Positions 1 through 9,272 of a DNA stretch of 64,000 nucleotides are shown one piece after another. Source of the DNA: Streptomyces abikoensis (GTDB taxonomy: Bacteria > Actinomycetota > Actinomycetes > Streptomycetales > Streptomycetaceae); assembly GCF_014648775.1 (NCBI RefSeq), contig NZ_BMRT01000009.1:248001-312000 (forward strand). The letters are read 5' to 3'. The translations under genes and the position numbers were made by a program. The notes under the pieces are model-generated. The model was not told the origin of the DNA. It saw nothing but the letters and a program-made list of their open reading frames with translations, and did not search any database. How positions within the stretch are numbered: the stretch's first letter is position 1; each line of letters starts with the position of its first letter.

Positions 1-2351
1 ACGAGTACATCTCGACCGAGCACCTGCTGATGGGCCTGGCCGCGCGCGGTGGCCGTGCGGGTGAGCTGCTGGCGGACCAGGGCGCGTCGGCCAAGAAGCT
101 GCTGGAGGCGTTCGAGGCGGCCCGGGGCGGGCGCCGGGTGACGACGCCGGATCCCGAGGGCACGTACAAGGCGCTGGAGAAGTTCGGTACGGACTTCACG
201 GCCGCCGCCCGTGACGGCAAGCTCGACCCCGTCATCGGCCGGGATCATGAGATCCGGCGCGTGGTGCAGGTGCTGTCGCGGCGGACGAAGAACAACCCCG
301 TGCTCATCGGTGAGCCCGGCGTCGGCAAGACGGCCGTCGTCGAGGGGCTCGCGCAGCGGATAGTGAAGGGTGACGTTCCGGAGTCGCTGAAGAACAAGCG
401 GCTGGTCGCGCTCGACCTGGGCGCGATGGTCGCGGGCGCGAAGTACCGGGGTGAGTTCGAGGAACGGCTGAAGACCGTTCTGGCGGAGATCAAGGCCAGT
501 GACGGCCAGATCATCACCTTCATCGACGAGCTCCACACCGTCGTGGGCGCCGGCGCGGGCGGGGATTCCGCCATGGACGCGGGCAACATGCTCAAGCCCA
601 TGCTGGCGCGCGGCGAGCTCCGCATGGTGGGTGCCACCACCCTCGACGAGTACCGGGAGCGGATCGAGAAGGATCCCGCGCTGGAGCGCCGCTTCCAGCA
701 GGTGCTGGTGGCCGAGCCGTCCGTCGAGGACACCATCGCGATCCTGCGCGGCCTCAAGGGCCGCTACGAGGCGCACCACAAGGTGCAGATCGCCGACTCC
801 GCGCTGGTGGCCGCCGCCACCCTCTCCGACCGGTACATCACCTCCCGCTTCCTGCCGGACAAGGCCATCGACCTCGTCGACGAGGCCGCGTCCCGGCTGC
901 GCATGGAGATCGACTCCTCGCCGGTGGAGATCGACGAGCTCCAGCGCGCCGTCGACCGGCTGAAGATGGAGGAGCTGGCGCTGCGGAACGAGTCCGACGA
1001 GGCGAGCAAGGAGCGCCTGGCCAAGCTCCGCCGCGATCTGGCCGACAAGGAGGAGGAGCTGCGCGGCCTGACCGCCCGCTGGGAGAAGGAGAAGCAGTCC
1101 CTCAATCGCGTCGGTGAGCTCAAGGAGCGCCTGGACGACCTGCGGGTGCAGGCCGAGCGCGCCCAGCGCGACGGCGATTTCGACACCGCTTCCAAGCTGC
1201 TCTACGGGGAGATCCCCGCTGTGGAGCGGGAGCTGGAGGAGGCCGCGAAGGCGGAGGTGGAGGCCGAGCAGGAGGCCGCCGCCAAGGACCTCATGGTCAA
1301 GGAGGACGTCGGCCCGGACGACATCGCCGACGTCGTCGCCTCCTGGACCGGCATCCCCGCCGGCCGGCTGCTGGAGGGCGAGACGCAGAAGCTGCTGCGC
1401 ATGGAGGAGGAGCTGGGCAAGCGGCTGATCGGCCAGGCCGAGGCCGTGCGAGCCGTCTCCGACGCCGTGCGCCGCTCGCGCGCCGGGATCGCCGACCCCG
1501 ATCGCCCGACCGGCTCGTTCCTCTTCCTCGGCCCCACCGGTGTCGGCAAGACCGAGCTGGCCAAGGCGCTCGCCGACTTCCTCTTCGACGACGAGCGGGC
1601 GATGGTCCGCATCGACATGAGCGAGTACGGCGAGAAGCACTCCGTCGCCCGCCTGGTCGGCGCGCCCCCCGGCTACGTCGGCTACGAGGAGGGCGGCCAG
1701 CTCACCGAGGCCGTGCGCCGCCGCCCGTACACGGTGGTGCTGCTGGACGAGGTGGAGAAGGCCCACCACGAGGTCTTCGACATCCTCCTGCAGGTCCTCG
1801 ACGACGGCCGGCTCACCGACGGCCAGGGCCGAACGGTGGATTTCCGCAACACCATCCTCATCCTCACCTCCAACCTCGGCTCGGCCTTCCTGATGGACCC
1901 GCTGCTGAAGGAGGAGCAGAAGAAGGAGAAGGTGCTGGAGACCGTCCGCGCCTCCTTCCGCCCCGAATTCCTCAACCGTCTCGACGACACCGTCGTCTTC
2001 CACCCGCTGGGCACCGAGCAGCTGGAGCGGATCGCCCGCATCCAGATCGGCCACCTCCAGCGCCGCCTCGCCGACCGCCGCCTCACCCTGGACGTCAGCG
2101 ACGACGCCCTGCGCTGGCTCGCCTGGCTCGGCCACACCCCCGGCGCCGAGGGCGCGGACCGGCCCGACCTGGCCTACGGCGCCCGCCCGCTGCGCCGGCT
2201 GGTGCAGACGGCCATCGGCGACCGGCTCGCCCGGGCGATCCTCGCCGGGGACGTACGGGACGGCGACACCGTCCGCGTCGACGTGGCGGACGGGGCCGAG
2301 GAGCTCACCGTTTCGCCCGTTCGGGAAGAGGCGGTCGCGAAAACGCCGTGA
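1..2351 (+). CDS. clpB: ATP-dependent chaperone ClpB (5' end outside window)
   Basis: Hsp100 disaggregase that works with DnaK/DnaJ/GrpE to extract polypeptides from cytoplasmic aggregates. The reading frame is open from base 3, so the true start lies upstream; by comparison with the ~860-residue family roughly 80-95 N-terminal residues are missing. Visible in order: the end of the Clp N-domain (STEHLLMGLA), AAA+ module 1 with Walker A GEPGVGKT near base 312, the coiled-coil middle domain (about 950-1260) that distinguishes ClpB from ClpA/ClpC, and AAA+ module 2 with Walker A GPTGVGKT near base 1532, followed by the D2-small domain. The acidic C-terminus ends at TGA 2349-2351. HspR/HAIR control, known for Streptomyces clpB, cannot be checked here because the promoter is outside the window. 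Confidence 0.97.
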   Translation, partial: EYISTEHLLMGLAARGGRAGELLADQGASAKKLLEAFEAARGGRRVTTPDPEGTYKALEKFGTDFTAAARDGKLDPVIGRDHEIRRVVQVLSRRTKNNPVLIGEPGVGKTAVVEGLAQRIVKGDVPESLKNKRLVALDLGAMVAGAKYRGEFEERLKTVLAEIKASDGQIITFIDELHTVVGAGAGGDSAMDAGNMLKPMLARGELRMVGATTLDEYRERIEKDPALERRFQQVLVAEPSVEDTIAILRGLKGRYEAHHKVQIADSALVAAATLSDRYITSRFLPDKAIDLVDEAASRLRMEIDSSPVEIDELQRAVDRLKMEELALRNESDEASKERLAKLRRDLADKEEELRGLTARWEKEKQSLNRVGELKERLDDLRVQAERAQRDGDFDTASKLLYGEIPAVERELEEAAKAEVEAEQEAAAKDLMVKEDVGPDDIADVVASWTGIPAGRLLEGETQKLLRMEEELGKRLIGQAEAVRAVSDAVRRSRAGIADPDRPTGSFLFLGPTGVGKTELAKALADFLFDDERAMVRIDMSEYGEKHSVARLVGAPPGYVGYEEGGQLTEAVRRRPYTVVLLDEVEKAHHEVFDILLQVLDDGRLTDGQGRTVDFRNTILILTSNLGSAFLMDPLLKEEQKKEKVLETVRASFRPEFLNRLDDTVVFHPLGTEQLERIARIQIGHLQRRLADRRLTLDVSDDALRWLAWLGHTPGAEGADRPDLAYGARPLRRLVQTAIGDRLARAILAGDVRDGDTVRVDVADGAEELTVSPVREEAVAKTP

Positions 2352-2361
2352 CATACGGCGG

Positions 2362-2385
2362 GGCGGGGCTACCAGGCCCCGCCCA
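2362..2385 (+). terminator. GC hairpin downstream of clpB
   Basis: Arms GGGCGGGGC and GCCCCGCCC (9 bp, perfect) with a 6-base loop begin 10 bases after the clpB stop. There is no U-tract, as is common for Streptomyces terminators. It separates clpB from the next gene. Confidence 0.6.
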
Positions 2386-2429
2386 CGATGGGGGAGGATG
2401 GCGGGAGACCGTACGAAGGGAAGCAAACG

Positions 2430-2963
2430 GTGAGCATCGACCCGTCCTCGATTCCGAATTTCGGGGGCCAGCCCGAACCGCAGCCTGAGGCGGGCCCGAC
2501 AGGCCCCGTCATCCCCGACCAGGACCTGGTCAAGCAGCTCCTGGAGCAGATGGAGCTGAAGTACGTCGTGGACGACGAGGGTGACCTCGCCGCGCCGTGG
2601 GAGCAGTTCCGCACGTACTTCATGTTCCGTGGTGAGGAGGAGCAGCAGGTCTTCTCCGTGCGCACGTTCTACGACCGTCCGCACGACATCGAGGACAAGC
2701 CCAAGCTGCTCGAGGCCATTGACGACTGGAACCGCCGCACGCTGTGGCCCAAGGTCTACACCCACACCCACGACGACGGCACCGTCCGTCTGATCGGTGA
2801 GGCGCAGATGCTGATCGGCGTCGGCGTGGCGCTGGAGCACTTCGTCTCCAGCACGGTCAGCTGGGTGCGTGCCTCGATCGAGTTCGACAAGTGGCTCGCC
2901 GAGCAGCTGGGCCTGGAGGCCGACATCGAGGACGGCGACGACAAGCCGGACGACGAGGCCTGA
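2430..2963 (+). CDS. YbjN domain-containing protein
   Basis: A 177-residue acidic cytosolic protein with the YbjN fold (related to type III secretion chaperones), spanning about residues 35-160; the pattern around FRTYFMFRGEEEQQVFSV and the following helical half fits the family. YbjN proteins are implicated in stress tolerance but have no settled biochemical activity. GTG 2430 was chosen because AAGGGAAG sits just upstream; an ATG at 2388 in the same frame lacks a ribosome site and would overlap the clpB terminator. The C-terminus is strongly acidic (EDGDDKPDDEA). It lies downstream of clpB on the same strand, separated by a hairpin, so independent expression is likely. Confidence 0.85.
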   Translation: MSIDPSSIPNFGGQPEPQPEAGPTGPVIPDQDLVKQLLEQMELKYVVDDEGDLAAPWEQFRTYFMFRGEEEQQVFSVRTFYDRPHDIEDKPKLLEAIDDWNRRTLWPKVYTHTHDDGTVRLIGEAQMLIGVGVALEHFVSSTVSWVRASIEFDKWLAEQLGLEADIEDGDDKPDDEA

Positions 2964-2995
2964 GCCTCCCCGCTGTCACCCGCCGCACCGCGCGG

Positions 2996-4222
2996 CTACA
3001 TCGGGACCCTGGCCACGGTCAGGAGATAGGTCCCGTAGAGGAACGAGAGCCCGGCCAGCGCACCGGTCGTCACGACGACGGTGCGGGGCCGGGCTCTCGC
3101 CATCGCCACGGCGGCCGGCAGCAGCAGCGGAAAGGCCGGCAGCAGGAACCTCGGCTTGGACGCGTAGTAGCTGGAGCCGCCGACGGCGATGACGGCCAGC
3201 ACCAGCGCGTACGCCAGCAGCGCGGCGGGCGGCCGGTCCAGCGCCAGGAAGACGAGGGCGACGAGGGCGACGGCGAGGGTCGCCAGGGTGACGTAGTACG
3301 CCATGGAGTCCCGGCCGGTGAACAGGTGCCGGGTGAAGAGGAAGGCGTCGCGCCCGAAGTCGAAGCGCGAGCCCCACAGCCGCTGCACCTTGAAGTAGCC
3401 CAGCGGCCCGCCCCCGGAGCGGAAGCCGGCCCAGACGACGTAGCCCGCCCAGCCCAGCGGCGCCATGGCCGTGCCCGCCCAGATCCGCCAGTCCCGGCGG
3501 GCGCCCGGGTCGCGCCGCAGGGCGACGACGGCGGCGACGGCGATCGCCGCGGACACGGCGATCGCGTTGGGCCGGGAGAGCCCGGCGAGCAGGGCCAGCG
3601 CCCCCGCCCACAGCCAGCGGCGGGTGTACAGGGCGTAGAGCGACCAGGCGGCCAGCGCGGTCATCAGGGACTCGGTGTACGCCATGGTCTGCACGATCGC
3701 GTGCGGCAGCAGCCCCCACAGCAGTACCAGCACGGTCCCCACGCGGCGGCCGTGCAGCCGCTCGCCGACCGCGTAGACGCCCCAGGCGGCGGCCCCGGCG
3801 GCCGCCCAGGCCACCAGCAGCCCGGCCGTGACGACGGTGACCGGCAGCACGGTCACGACGCCCCGGACCAGCCCCGGGTAGAGGGGGAAGAAGGCGAGGT
3901 CGTTGTAGAAGACGCCCTTGCTGGTGGGGGAGGGGACGACCAGGCCGTAGCCGTGGCGGGCGATGCCCGCGTACCAGATGCCGTCCCACAGGTGGCCGAG
4001 CAGGGTGCGCGGGTGCTTGCCGATCCACCAGGCCCACGCGGCCATCGCCGTCATCCCGGTCAGCCGGACGGCGGCGTAGAGCCCGAGCGCGGGCAGGGCC
4101 CGGCGCAGCGCCGCGCGGATCCGGTCGGTACGGCCGGGACGGCGGCGGCCCTGGCGGGCGCGGCGCGGTTCGGGGGCCCGGACGGGCGCTGCGTCGCGGT
4201 GGACGGCGGGGCCGGCGGACAC
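2996..4222 (-). CDS. PIG-V-like mannosyltransferase, integral membrane
   Basis: A 408-residue polytopic membrane protein with an Arg/Pro-rich cytosolic N-terminus (about 1-38) and around nine hydrophobic segments. The extracytoplasmic loop WDGIWYAGIARHGY and the later AYTESLMT and LSRPNAI motifs match the GT-C fold PIG-V/GT76 group, which uses polyprenyl-phosphate-mannose. In actinomycetes such proteins are thought to mannosylate cell-envelope glycans or proteins; the acceptor here is unknown. GTG 4222 is preceded by GGAGGT at 5-base spacing. It converges with the YbjN gene (32-base gap) and diverges from the aminotransferase at 4475 across about 250 bases. Confidence 0.8.
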   Translation of the reverse strand: MSAGPAVHRDAAPVRAPEPRRARQGRRRPGRTDRIRAALRRALPALGLYAAVRLTGMTAMAAWAWWIGKHPRTLLGHLWDGIWYAGIARHGYGLVVPSPTSKGVFYNDLAFFPLYPGLVRGVVTVLPVTVVTAGLLVAWAAAGAAAWGVYAVGERLHGRRVGTVLVLLWGLLPHAIVQTMAYTESLMTALAAWSLYALYTRRWLWAGALALLAGLSRPNAIAVSAAIAVAAVVALRRDPGARRDWRIWAGTAMAPLGWAGYVVWAGFRSGGGPLGYFKVQRLWGSRFDFGRDAFLFTRHLFTGRDSMAYYVTLATLAVALVALVFLALDRPPAALLAYALVLAVIAVGGSSYYASKPRFLLPAFPLLLPAAVAMARARPRTVVVTTGALAGLSFLYGTYLLTVARVPM

Positions 4223-4474
4223 GGGGTACCTCCGGTGCGGGACGGGACGGTCGAGGCATACCGACCATGCGGCGCGGTCCTCGCGCGCGCGACCGGGAAA
4301 CGCCCGTAAGCGGTGTGCCTACCACCCGCTCGGGCGCACCCCGGAGTGTCGGCGTGCCGAGGGGCCGCCCGGTGTGCTGGGCCTGTGGCGAGTGCTGGGC
4401 CGCGTCGCGCGCCCCGCCTATCGTGATCTCGATCGTCCGGACCGGAATGACCCGATGGGACAACGGGAGTGGGG

Positions 4475-5707
4475 ATGAACGTGAACGCCAGGGAGACGGG
4501 CTGGAGCCCGGCGGAGCGGGTGCGGGGCATGGGGGAGTCGGTCTTCACGGAGATGACCGAGCTGGCGCGGCGGACCGGCGCGGTCAACCTCGGCCAGGGC
4601 GTGCCGGAGCTGGACGGCCCCCGTCCGCTGCTGGAGGAGGTCGCGGCGGCGGTGCTGGCGGGCGCCAACCAGTACCCGCCGGCCTACGGCTTCCCCGCGC
4701 TGCGCGAGGCGGTCGCCGCGCACCAGCGGCGGCGGTACGGGCTGGAGTACGCGCCGCAGGGCGAGGTGCTGGTGACCACCGGGGCCACGGAGGCGATCGC
4801 GGCGGCGCTGATGGCGCTGTGCGACCCGGGCGACGAGGTGCTCGCCTTCGACCCCTGCTACGACGCCTATCCAGCGGTGGCCCGCTTCGCCGGGGCGCGG
4901 CTGGTGCCCGTTCCGCTGGCTGAGGAGAACGCCGGGGGGACCGGCGGGGGGACCGGCGGGGAGAGCGGCGGGGGTACGCCGGGCTTCGCGCTGGACCTGG
5001 ACGCGCTGCGGGCCGCCGTCACCGGCCGTACCCGCGTGCTGATCCTCAACTCCCCGCACAACCCCACGGGGAAGGTGTTCACGGCGGCGGAGCTGGCGGC
5101 GATCGCGGAGTTCTGCCGGGAGCGCGATCTGACGGTGGTGACGGACGAGGTCTACGAGCACCTGGTCTACGACGACGCGACGCACCGGACGATCGCCGCC
5201 CTGCCGGGGATGCGGGAGCGGACCCTGACCATCTCCTCGGCCGGCAAGACCTTCAACGTCACGGGGTGGAAGGTCGGCTGGGTGTGCGGTCCGGCCCGGC
5301 TGGTGGCGGCGGTGGCGGCGGCGAAACAATTCCTCACCTATGCGTCCGGCACGCCCTACCAGGAGGCGCTCGCGCGGGCATTGGGGGGCGTGGAGGAGTG
5401 GGCGGGGGAGCTCCGGCGGACTCTGCGCCGTAACCGGGATCTGCTGAGCGAGGGGCTCACCCGGGCCGGTCTGCGCCCCTATCGTGCGGAGGCGGGCTAT
5501 TTCCTCCAGGCGGACATCCGCGCGTGGGGGCACGCGGACGGCGTGCGATTCTGCCGTGAACTGCCGCTGCGCGCCGGGGTGGTGGCCATTCCCACCTCCG
5601 CCTTCCTGCTCGCTCCGGACGCCCCCTCCCATCTGGTGCGTTTCTCCTTCTGCCGCCGGGAGAAGTCCGTGGTCGAGGCGGTGGAGAAGCTGATCGCGGC
5701 CGCCTGA
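4475..5707 (+). CDS. PLP-dependent aminotransferase, class I/II
   Basis: About 410 residues, fold-type I aminotransferase. The binding motif NSPHNPTGKVF and the Schiff-base region SSAGKTFNVTGWKVGW (lysine in SAGKT) resemble the kynurenine/glutamine transaminase-methionine aminotransferase subgroup and actinobacterial DapC-like enzymes; the substrate cannot be fixed from sequence. A Gly/Thr/Ser-rich insertion (roughly bases 4925-4980, several GGT repeats) lies in a surface loop before the cofactor domain. Three in-frame starts compete: GTG 4469, ATG 4475, GTG 4481. ATG 4475 has GGGAG five bases upstream and was preferred. Cytosolic. It is monocistronic by context and followed by a strong hairpin. 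Confidence 0.88.
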   Translation: MNVNARETGWSPAERVRGMGESVFTEMTELARRTGAVNLGQGVPELDGPRPLLEEVAAAVLAGANQYPPAYGFPALREAVAAHQRRRYGLEYAPQGEVLVTTGATEAIAAALMALCDPGDEVLAFDPCYDAYPAVARFAGARLVPVPLAEENAGGTGGGTGGESGGGTPGFALDLDALRAAVTGRTRVLILNSPHNPTGKVFTAAELAAIAEFCRERDLTVVTDEVYEHLVYDDATHRTIAALPGMRERTLTISSAGKTFNVTGWKVGWVCGPARLVAAVAAAKQFLTYASGTPYQEALARALGGVEEWAGELRRTLRRNRDLLSEGLTRAGLRPYRAEAGYFLQADIRAWGHADGVRFCRELPLRAGVVAIPTSAFLLAPDAPSHLVRFSFCRREKSVVEAVEKLIAAA

Positions 5708-6075
5708 TCGGGAGATTTGCAAGGGGCTCATGCCCAGCCGCATATGCGTCCGGCGGATTTTCCGTATCCGCCGGACGCCGGTGTATTGAACTTATGTGCG
5801 CCGGTCTGTTGAACATTTGAACTGCATGGCCCTCGGGTGGATGGAAAGTTGCAGATCATGGGTAAAACGGCTGTGGGCGCCGCTCATTCGTGATTCCCTC
5901 GATCAGAGCCACGTTGAGACAATCCCCGGAAATCCCCGGCACACCGGAATGGCCCCTGCCGGAACCGGTCCGCGGGACCTCAGATGTGGGCATGAGCCGG
6001 CGCACTCGATCAGGAATGTGGTCCTCCTCGGGGCGGGCCGGCCCACCCTCCACTGCTCGCTCGCGGAGCCGACCC
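5708..6075. other. 368-bp intergenic region
   Basis: Holds the hairpin at 5746-5778, then a less GC-rich stretch (about 5783-5825) with TTGAAC occurring three times, possibly promoter -35 elements. No convincing gene was seen. Confidence 0.5.
5746..5778 (+). terminator. 13-bp perfect hairpin after the aminotransferase
   Basis: Arms GCGTCCGGCGGAT and ATCCGCCGGACGC are perfectly complementary with loop TTTCCGT. No T-run follows. Confidence 0.7.
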
Positions 6076-6594
6076 ATGCTCACCACCCTCAAGACCACCT
6101 ACACCGATACCCGCGCCGCCGATCTCGCCTGGTGTCTGGGGAAGGACCCCCTGCCCGCGCTGGCGGTGCTCGACCTCCAACTGGACGGAGCGGACGTGCA
6201 GTTGCGCCTGCTCGGCGCCTCGCACCAGGTCATACTCGAAGAGGAGGACGGAGTCTGCTCGGAGACGGTCGCCTGCATACCCGGCAGCCAGACCCCGCTG
6301 CCCCTGGGCGTCGCCAAGCGCGTGGGCGCCTGGGAGTACGAGTTCGCGGCGCGCGTGGAGACCCTCTCGCGATGTTCCTTCGCGGGGCGCGCCCAGGAGC
6401 TCCTGGCGCTGGTCGCCGAACACCCGCAGGGGCTGGCCGGAACGTTTCCCGGCGATCCCCACGCCTTCACCGCCCTGCTCGCCCAGCGCCGCGACGGCCA
6501 GGTCAGCTGGCGCACCTGGCACGCGTATCCCCAGGAAGGGCGGCTGGTGGCCACCCGGACCCGCGTGGGCGTCCGGATGGCCGCGCCCTTGTGA
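6076..6594 (+). CDS. DUF2617 family protein
   Basis: A 172-residue soluble protein matching the actinobacterial DUF2617 family from its first residues (MLTTLKTTYTDTRAADLAW) to the C-terminus. No catalytic motif is recognisable and the function is unknown. ATG 6076 is supported by GGAG seven bases upstream; earlier in-frame starts would add a 62-residue extension without family resemblance. In Streptomyces DUF2617 genes commonly sit beside a membrane-anchored spermidine-synthase-like gene, as here (85 bases downstream), which suggests a shared role, although the DUF350, DUF4178 and DUF4247 partners often found in that cluster are absent. Confidence 0.85.
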   Translation: MLTTLKTTYTDTRAADLAWCLGKDPLPALAVLDLQLDGADVQLRLLGASHQVILEEEDGVCSETVACIPGSQTPLPLGVAKRVGAWEYEFAARVETLSRCSFAGRAQELLALVAEHPQGLAGTFPGDPHAFTALLAQRRDGQVSWRTWHAYPQEGRLVATRTRVGVRMAAPL

Positions 6595-6679
6595 GAGCCG
6601 CTGGGGAGTCGCCCAAGCGCGTGAATTTAAACCCGTGTGGGTGACAAGGGGGTCCTGGTTCGTGACGTAGCGTTACCGC

Positions 6680-8242
6680 ATGGTCCTCCACCGCCCGGTA
6701 CCGGCGCGGCTGCCCGTACCGGCCGGGCTCGGCCGTCTCGCCGTGCTGACCACGGTCTTCATCTGTGCCGCCTGCGGGCTGGTCTACGAGCTGGAGCTGG
6801 TCGCGCTCGCCTCCTACCTGCTCGGCGACTCCGTCACCCAGGCGTCCGTCGTGCTGTCCGTCATGGTCTTCGCCATGGGCGTCGGCTCGCTGCTCGCCAA
6901 GCGGCTGCGCGCCCGCGCGGCGCTCGGCTTCGCCGCCGTCGAGGCGGTGCTGGCGCTGACCGGCGGCCTCTCCGCCATGGCGCTCTACGCCTGCTTCGCC
7001 TGGTACGGGCAGGCCCGGCTCGCCATGGTGGCCTTCTCGCTCACGATCGGGGTGCTCATCGGCGCCGAGGTGCCGCTGCTGATGACGCTCATCCAGCGCA
7101 TCCGCCGGCAGGACGCGGGCTGCGCGGTCGCCGATCTCTTCGCCGCCGACTATGTGGGCGCCCTGGTCGGCGGGCTCGCCTTCCCCTTCCTCCTGCTGCC
7201 CGCGCTGGGCCAGCTGACGGGGGCGCTGGTCACCGGCGCGGTCAACGCCGTGGCGGGCGGGGCGCTGGTGCTCTGGCTCTTCCGGGGCGATCTGTCGCCG
7301 AGGGCCCGCTGGGCGCTGCTCACCGCCAATGGCCTGGTGCTGGTGGTGCTGGCGGTGTGCTCGGTGCTCACGGGCCCCTTCGAGCGGGCCGCCCGGCGGG
7401 CCGTCTACGGCACGGACGTCAGGGTCGCGGTGCGCTCGGAGGTCCAGGAGGTGGTGCTGGCCGGCGGGGACGGCGGCGGGCGGCCGCTCTCCCTCTTCCT
7501 CGACGGCCGGCTGAGGGTCAGCGGGGATGTCGAGTCCCGCTATCACGAGGCGCTCGTCCACCCCGCCCTGGCCGGGGAGCACCGCCGCGTCCTCGTCCTC
7601 GGCGGCGGAGACGGCCTCGCGGTGCGCGAGGTGCTGCGCTATCCGGACGTCCGTTCCGTGACCGTCGTCGAGCTCGACCCCGAGGTGCTGCGGCTGGCCC
7701 GGACCGACCCCGGCCTGGCCGGCCTCAACCGCCGCGCGTACCGCGATCGACGGGTACGGGTGGTGACCGCCGACGCCTTCGACTGGCTGCGCGACGGCCG
7801 GGGGGCCGCCGCCGGCCCGTACGACGTGGTCATCTCCGACCTGCCCGACCCCGGGCTCACGCCCAGCACCAAGCTCTACTCCCAGGAGTTCTACGGGCTG
7901 GTGGCGCGCGTCCTCGCTCCGGGCGGCCGAATAGCCGTGCACGGGGGAGACCTCGACGCCCGGCCGCACGTCTTCTGGACGGTCGAGGCGACGCTGCGTT
8001 CCGTGGGGCTGTGCACGGCGCCCTATCGCGCGGCGGTCACCCAGGAGCGCGGGGCGCCCGAGCGGGACTGGGGGTTGGTGCTGGCCGCGCGGGAGCCCGT
8101 ACGGCTGGCGCTGGCCGTGCCCCGGCCGCCCCTGCCGTCCCTCACCCCGGAGACGCTGCGCGCCGAGGGCCTGGCGGCCGAGCGCCGCAAGGAGGCGGGC
8201 GCGCTGCCGTCCACGCTGATGCACCCGCGCTACGCGGGCTGA
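6680..8242 (+). CDS. Membrane-anchored spermidine synthase-like aminopropyltransferase
   Basis: 520 residues. The first ~230 form six to seven membrane helices; from about residue 245 a Rossmann methyltransferase-like domain follows with the nucleotide-binding motif LVLGGGDGLAVREVLR, the acidic VVELDPEV and the active-site segment ISDLPDPGLTPSTKLYSQEFY, all typical of polyamine aminopropyltransferases using decarboxylated S-adenosylmethionine. Such membrane fusions differ from soluble SpeE and their true product is uncertain. A TAGCGT box at 6668-6673 six bases before ATG 6680 suggests a leaderless transcript. Its 3' end overlaps the convergent AraC gene by 13 bases. Confidence 0.87.
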   Translation: MVLHRPVPARLPVPAGLGRLAVLTTVFICAACGLVYELELVALASYLLGDSVTQASVVLSVMVFAMGVGSLLAKRLRARAALGFAAVEAVLALTGGLSAMALYACFAWYGQARLAMVAFSLTIGVLIGAEVPLLMTLIQRIRRQDAGCAVADLFAADYVGALVGGLAFPFLLLPALGQLTGALVTGAVNAVAGGALVLWLFRGDLSPRARWALLTANGLVLVVLAVCSVLTGPFERAARRAVYGTDVRVAVRSEVQEVVLAGGDGGGRPLSLFLDGRLRVSGDVESRYHEALVHPALAGEHRRVLVLGGGDGLAVREVLRYPDVRSVTVVELDPEVLRLARTDPGLAGLNRRAYRDRRVRVVTADAFDWLRDGRGAAAGPYDVVISDLPDPGLTPSTKLYSQEFYGLVARVLAPGGRIAVHGGDLDARPHVFWTVEATLRSVGLCTAPYRAAVTQERGAPERDWGLVLAAREPVRLALAVPRPPLPSLTPETLRAEGLAAERRKEAGALPSTLMHPRYAG

Positions 8243-9141
8243 CCGCGCAGGGCCGCCCGGAAGGCGCCGGGGGTGTCCCCCGCGCGCTGCTGGAAGAACT
8301 TGGAGAAGTTGGCGGCGTCGGCGAAGCCGAGCCGTTCGGCGATCCGCGCGGCGGGCAGGTCGCTGTGCGCCAGCAGCCGTTTGGCCTCCAGCATCACCCG
8401 GCGGTCGACGAACTCCTTCGCCCCGACCCCGGCCGCCGCCAGCGTGGCCCGGGACAGGGTGCGGGGCGCGTAGCCCAGGTCCCGGGCGTAGTCGGCCACC
8501 CGATGACGGCCGGCGAAGTCGCGCTCCACGGCAGCGCGGAACCGCATGAAGGCGTCCCCGGGGGCGGGCAGGCCGCTCGCGGGAGCCGAGGCGTGCGTCA
8601 GCCGCAGCACCAGCACCGAGAACAGATGGCGCAGCACCTCCGTGCGGATGGCGGGGGCCAGCCGCTCGCCGGTGCGGTAGTCCGTCGCCAGGTGCCGCAC
8701 GGCGCAGAAGACGGCCTCCCCGTCCTCGCCGCCCGGCCGCCACAGCACCGGCCCGAACGGGTCGTCCGCCGCGTCGGAGACGGCCGTGCCCGGGAGCATG
8801 AAGCCCGGCTGGACGAGGATGACGGTGCCCTCGATCGCGTCGACGTCCCCGAACTGCTGGACCTGCCCGGGACGGACCCACAGCACCGAACCCGCGTCGA
8901 GGGTGTGGGTGCGGAAGTCGACGGTGTGGGCGGCGGAGCCGGCGTCGACGGCGACGAGCTGGTGGAAGTCCAGTCGCTGCGGCGTGGACAGCAGCCCCTC
9001 GGGCGCCCGCTCGCGCAGCTCGGCCACGGTCATCACTTCCAGACCGGGCGGGGCGCCGGGCGGGGGCTCGTAGGCGAGCTCCAGGATGCCGCCGTCGCTC
9101 CCGACGGACGCGCATGGGTCAGTGTGTCGCTTTTTCACCAT
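8230..9141 (-). CDS. AraC family transcriptional regulator
   Basis: About 303 residues. An N-terminal cupin-like AraC sensing domain (roughly 20-190) is followed by a double helix-turn-helix domain; the second HTH (ARIAERLGFADAANFSKFFQQRAGDTPGAFR) carries the family signature. The start is uncertain: ATG 9141 fits family length but has no clear ribosome site, and ATG 9195 or 9219 are in-frame alternatives. It is divergent from the NAD(P)-binding gene at 9273, with a 7-7 bp inverted repeat between them, so control of that gene and of itself is likely by inference. The effector is unknown. Confidence 0.85.
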   Translation of the reverse strand: MVKKRHTDPCASVGSDGGILELAYEPPPGAPPGLEVMTVAELRERAPEGLLSTPQRLDFHQLVAVDAGSAAHTVDFRTHTLDAGSVLWVRPGQVQQFGDVDAIEGTVILVQPGFMLPGTAVSDAADDPFGPVLWRPGGEDGEAVFCAVRHLATDYRTGERLAPAIRTEVLRHLFSVLVLRLTHASAPASGLPAPGDAFMRFRAAVERDFAGRHRVADYARDLGYAPRTLSRATLAAAGVGAKEFVDRRVMLEAKRLLAHSDLPAARIAERLGFADAANFSKFFQQRAGDTPGAFRAALRGQPA

Positions 9142-9185
9142 GGGGAGACGCGAGCCTACCTGGCCGGGTGGGGCGGCCGCTCCTA

Positions 9186-9207
9186 GCGTGGTCATTGCGC
9201 ACCACGC
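9186..9207. promoter_or_regulatory. Inverted repeat in the divergent AraC/oxidoreductase region
   Basis: Arms GCGTGGT and ACCACGC with an 8-base spacer lie between two divergent genes. A plausible operator for the AraC protein; inference only. Confidence 0.45.
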
Positions 9208-9272
9208 GTACTTCACCACCCACCCCTACACGTCACCACACGTCCTTGAACCGTGCGACAGGAGACACCCCC

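Noticed and set aside
6503..9115. 870-codon minus-strand frame over the spermidine synthase and AraC genes
   Set aside because: Composition is Arg/Gly/Ala-rich and crosses two genes on opposite strands with recognisable domains.
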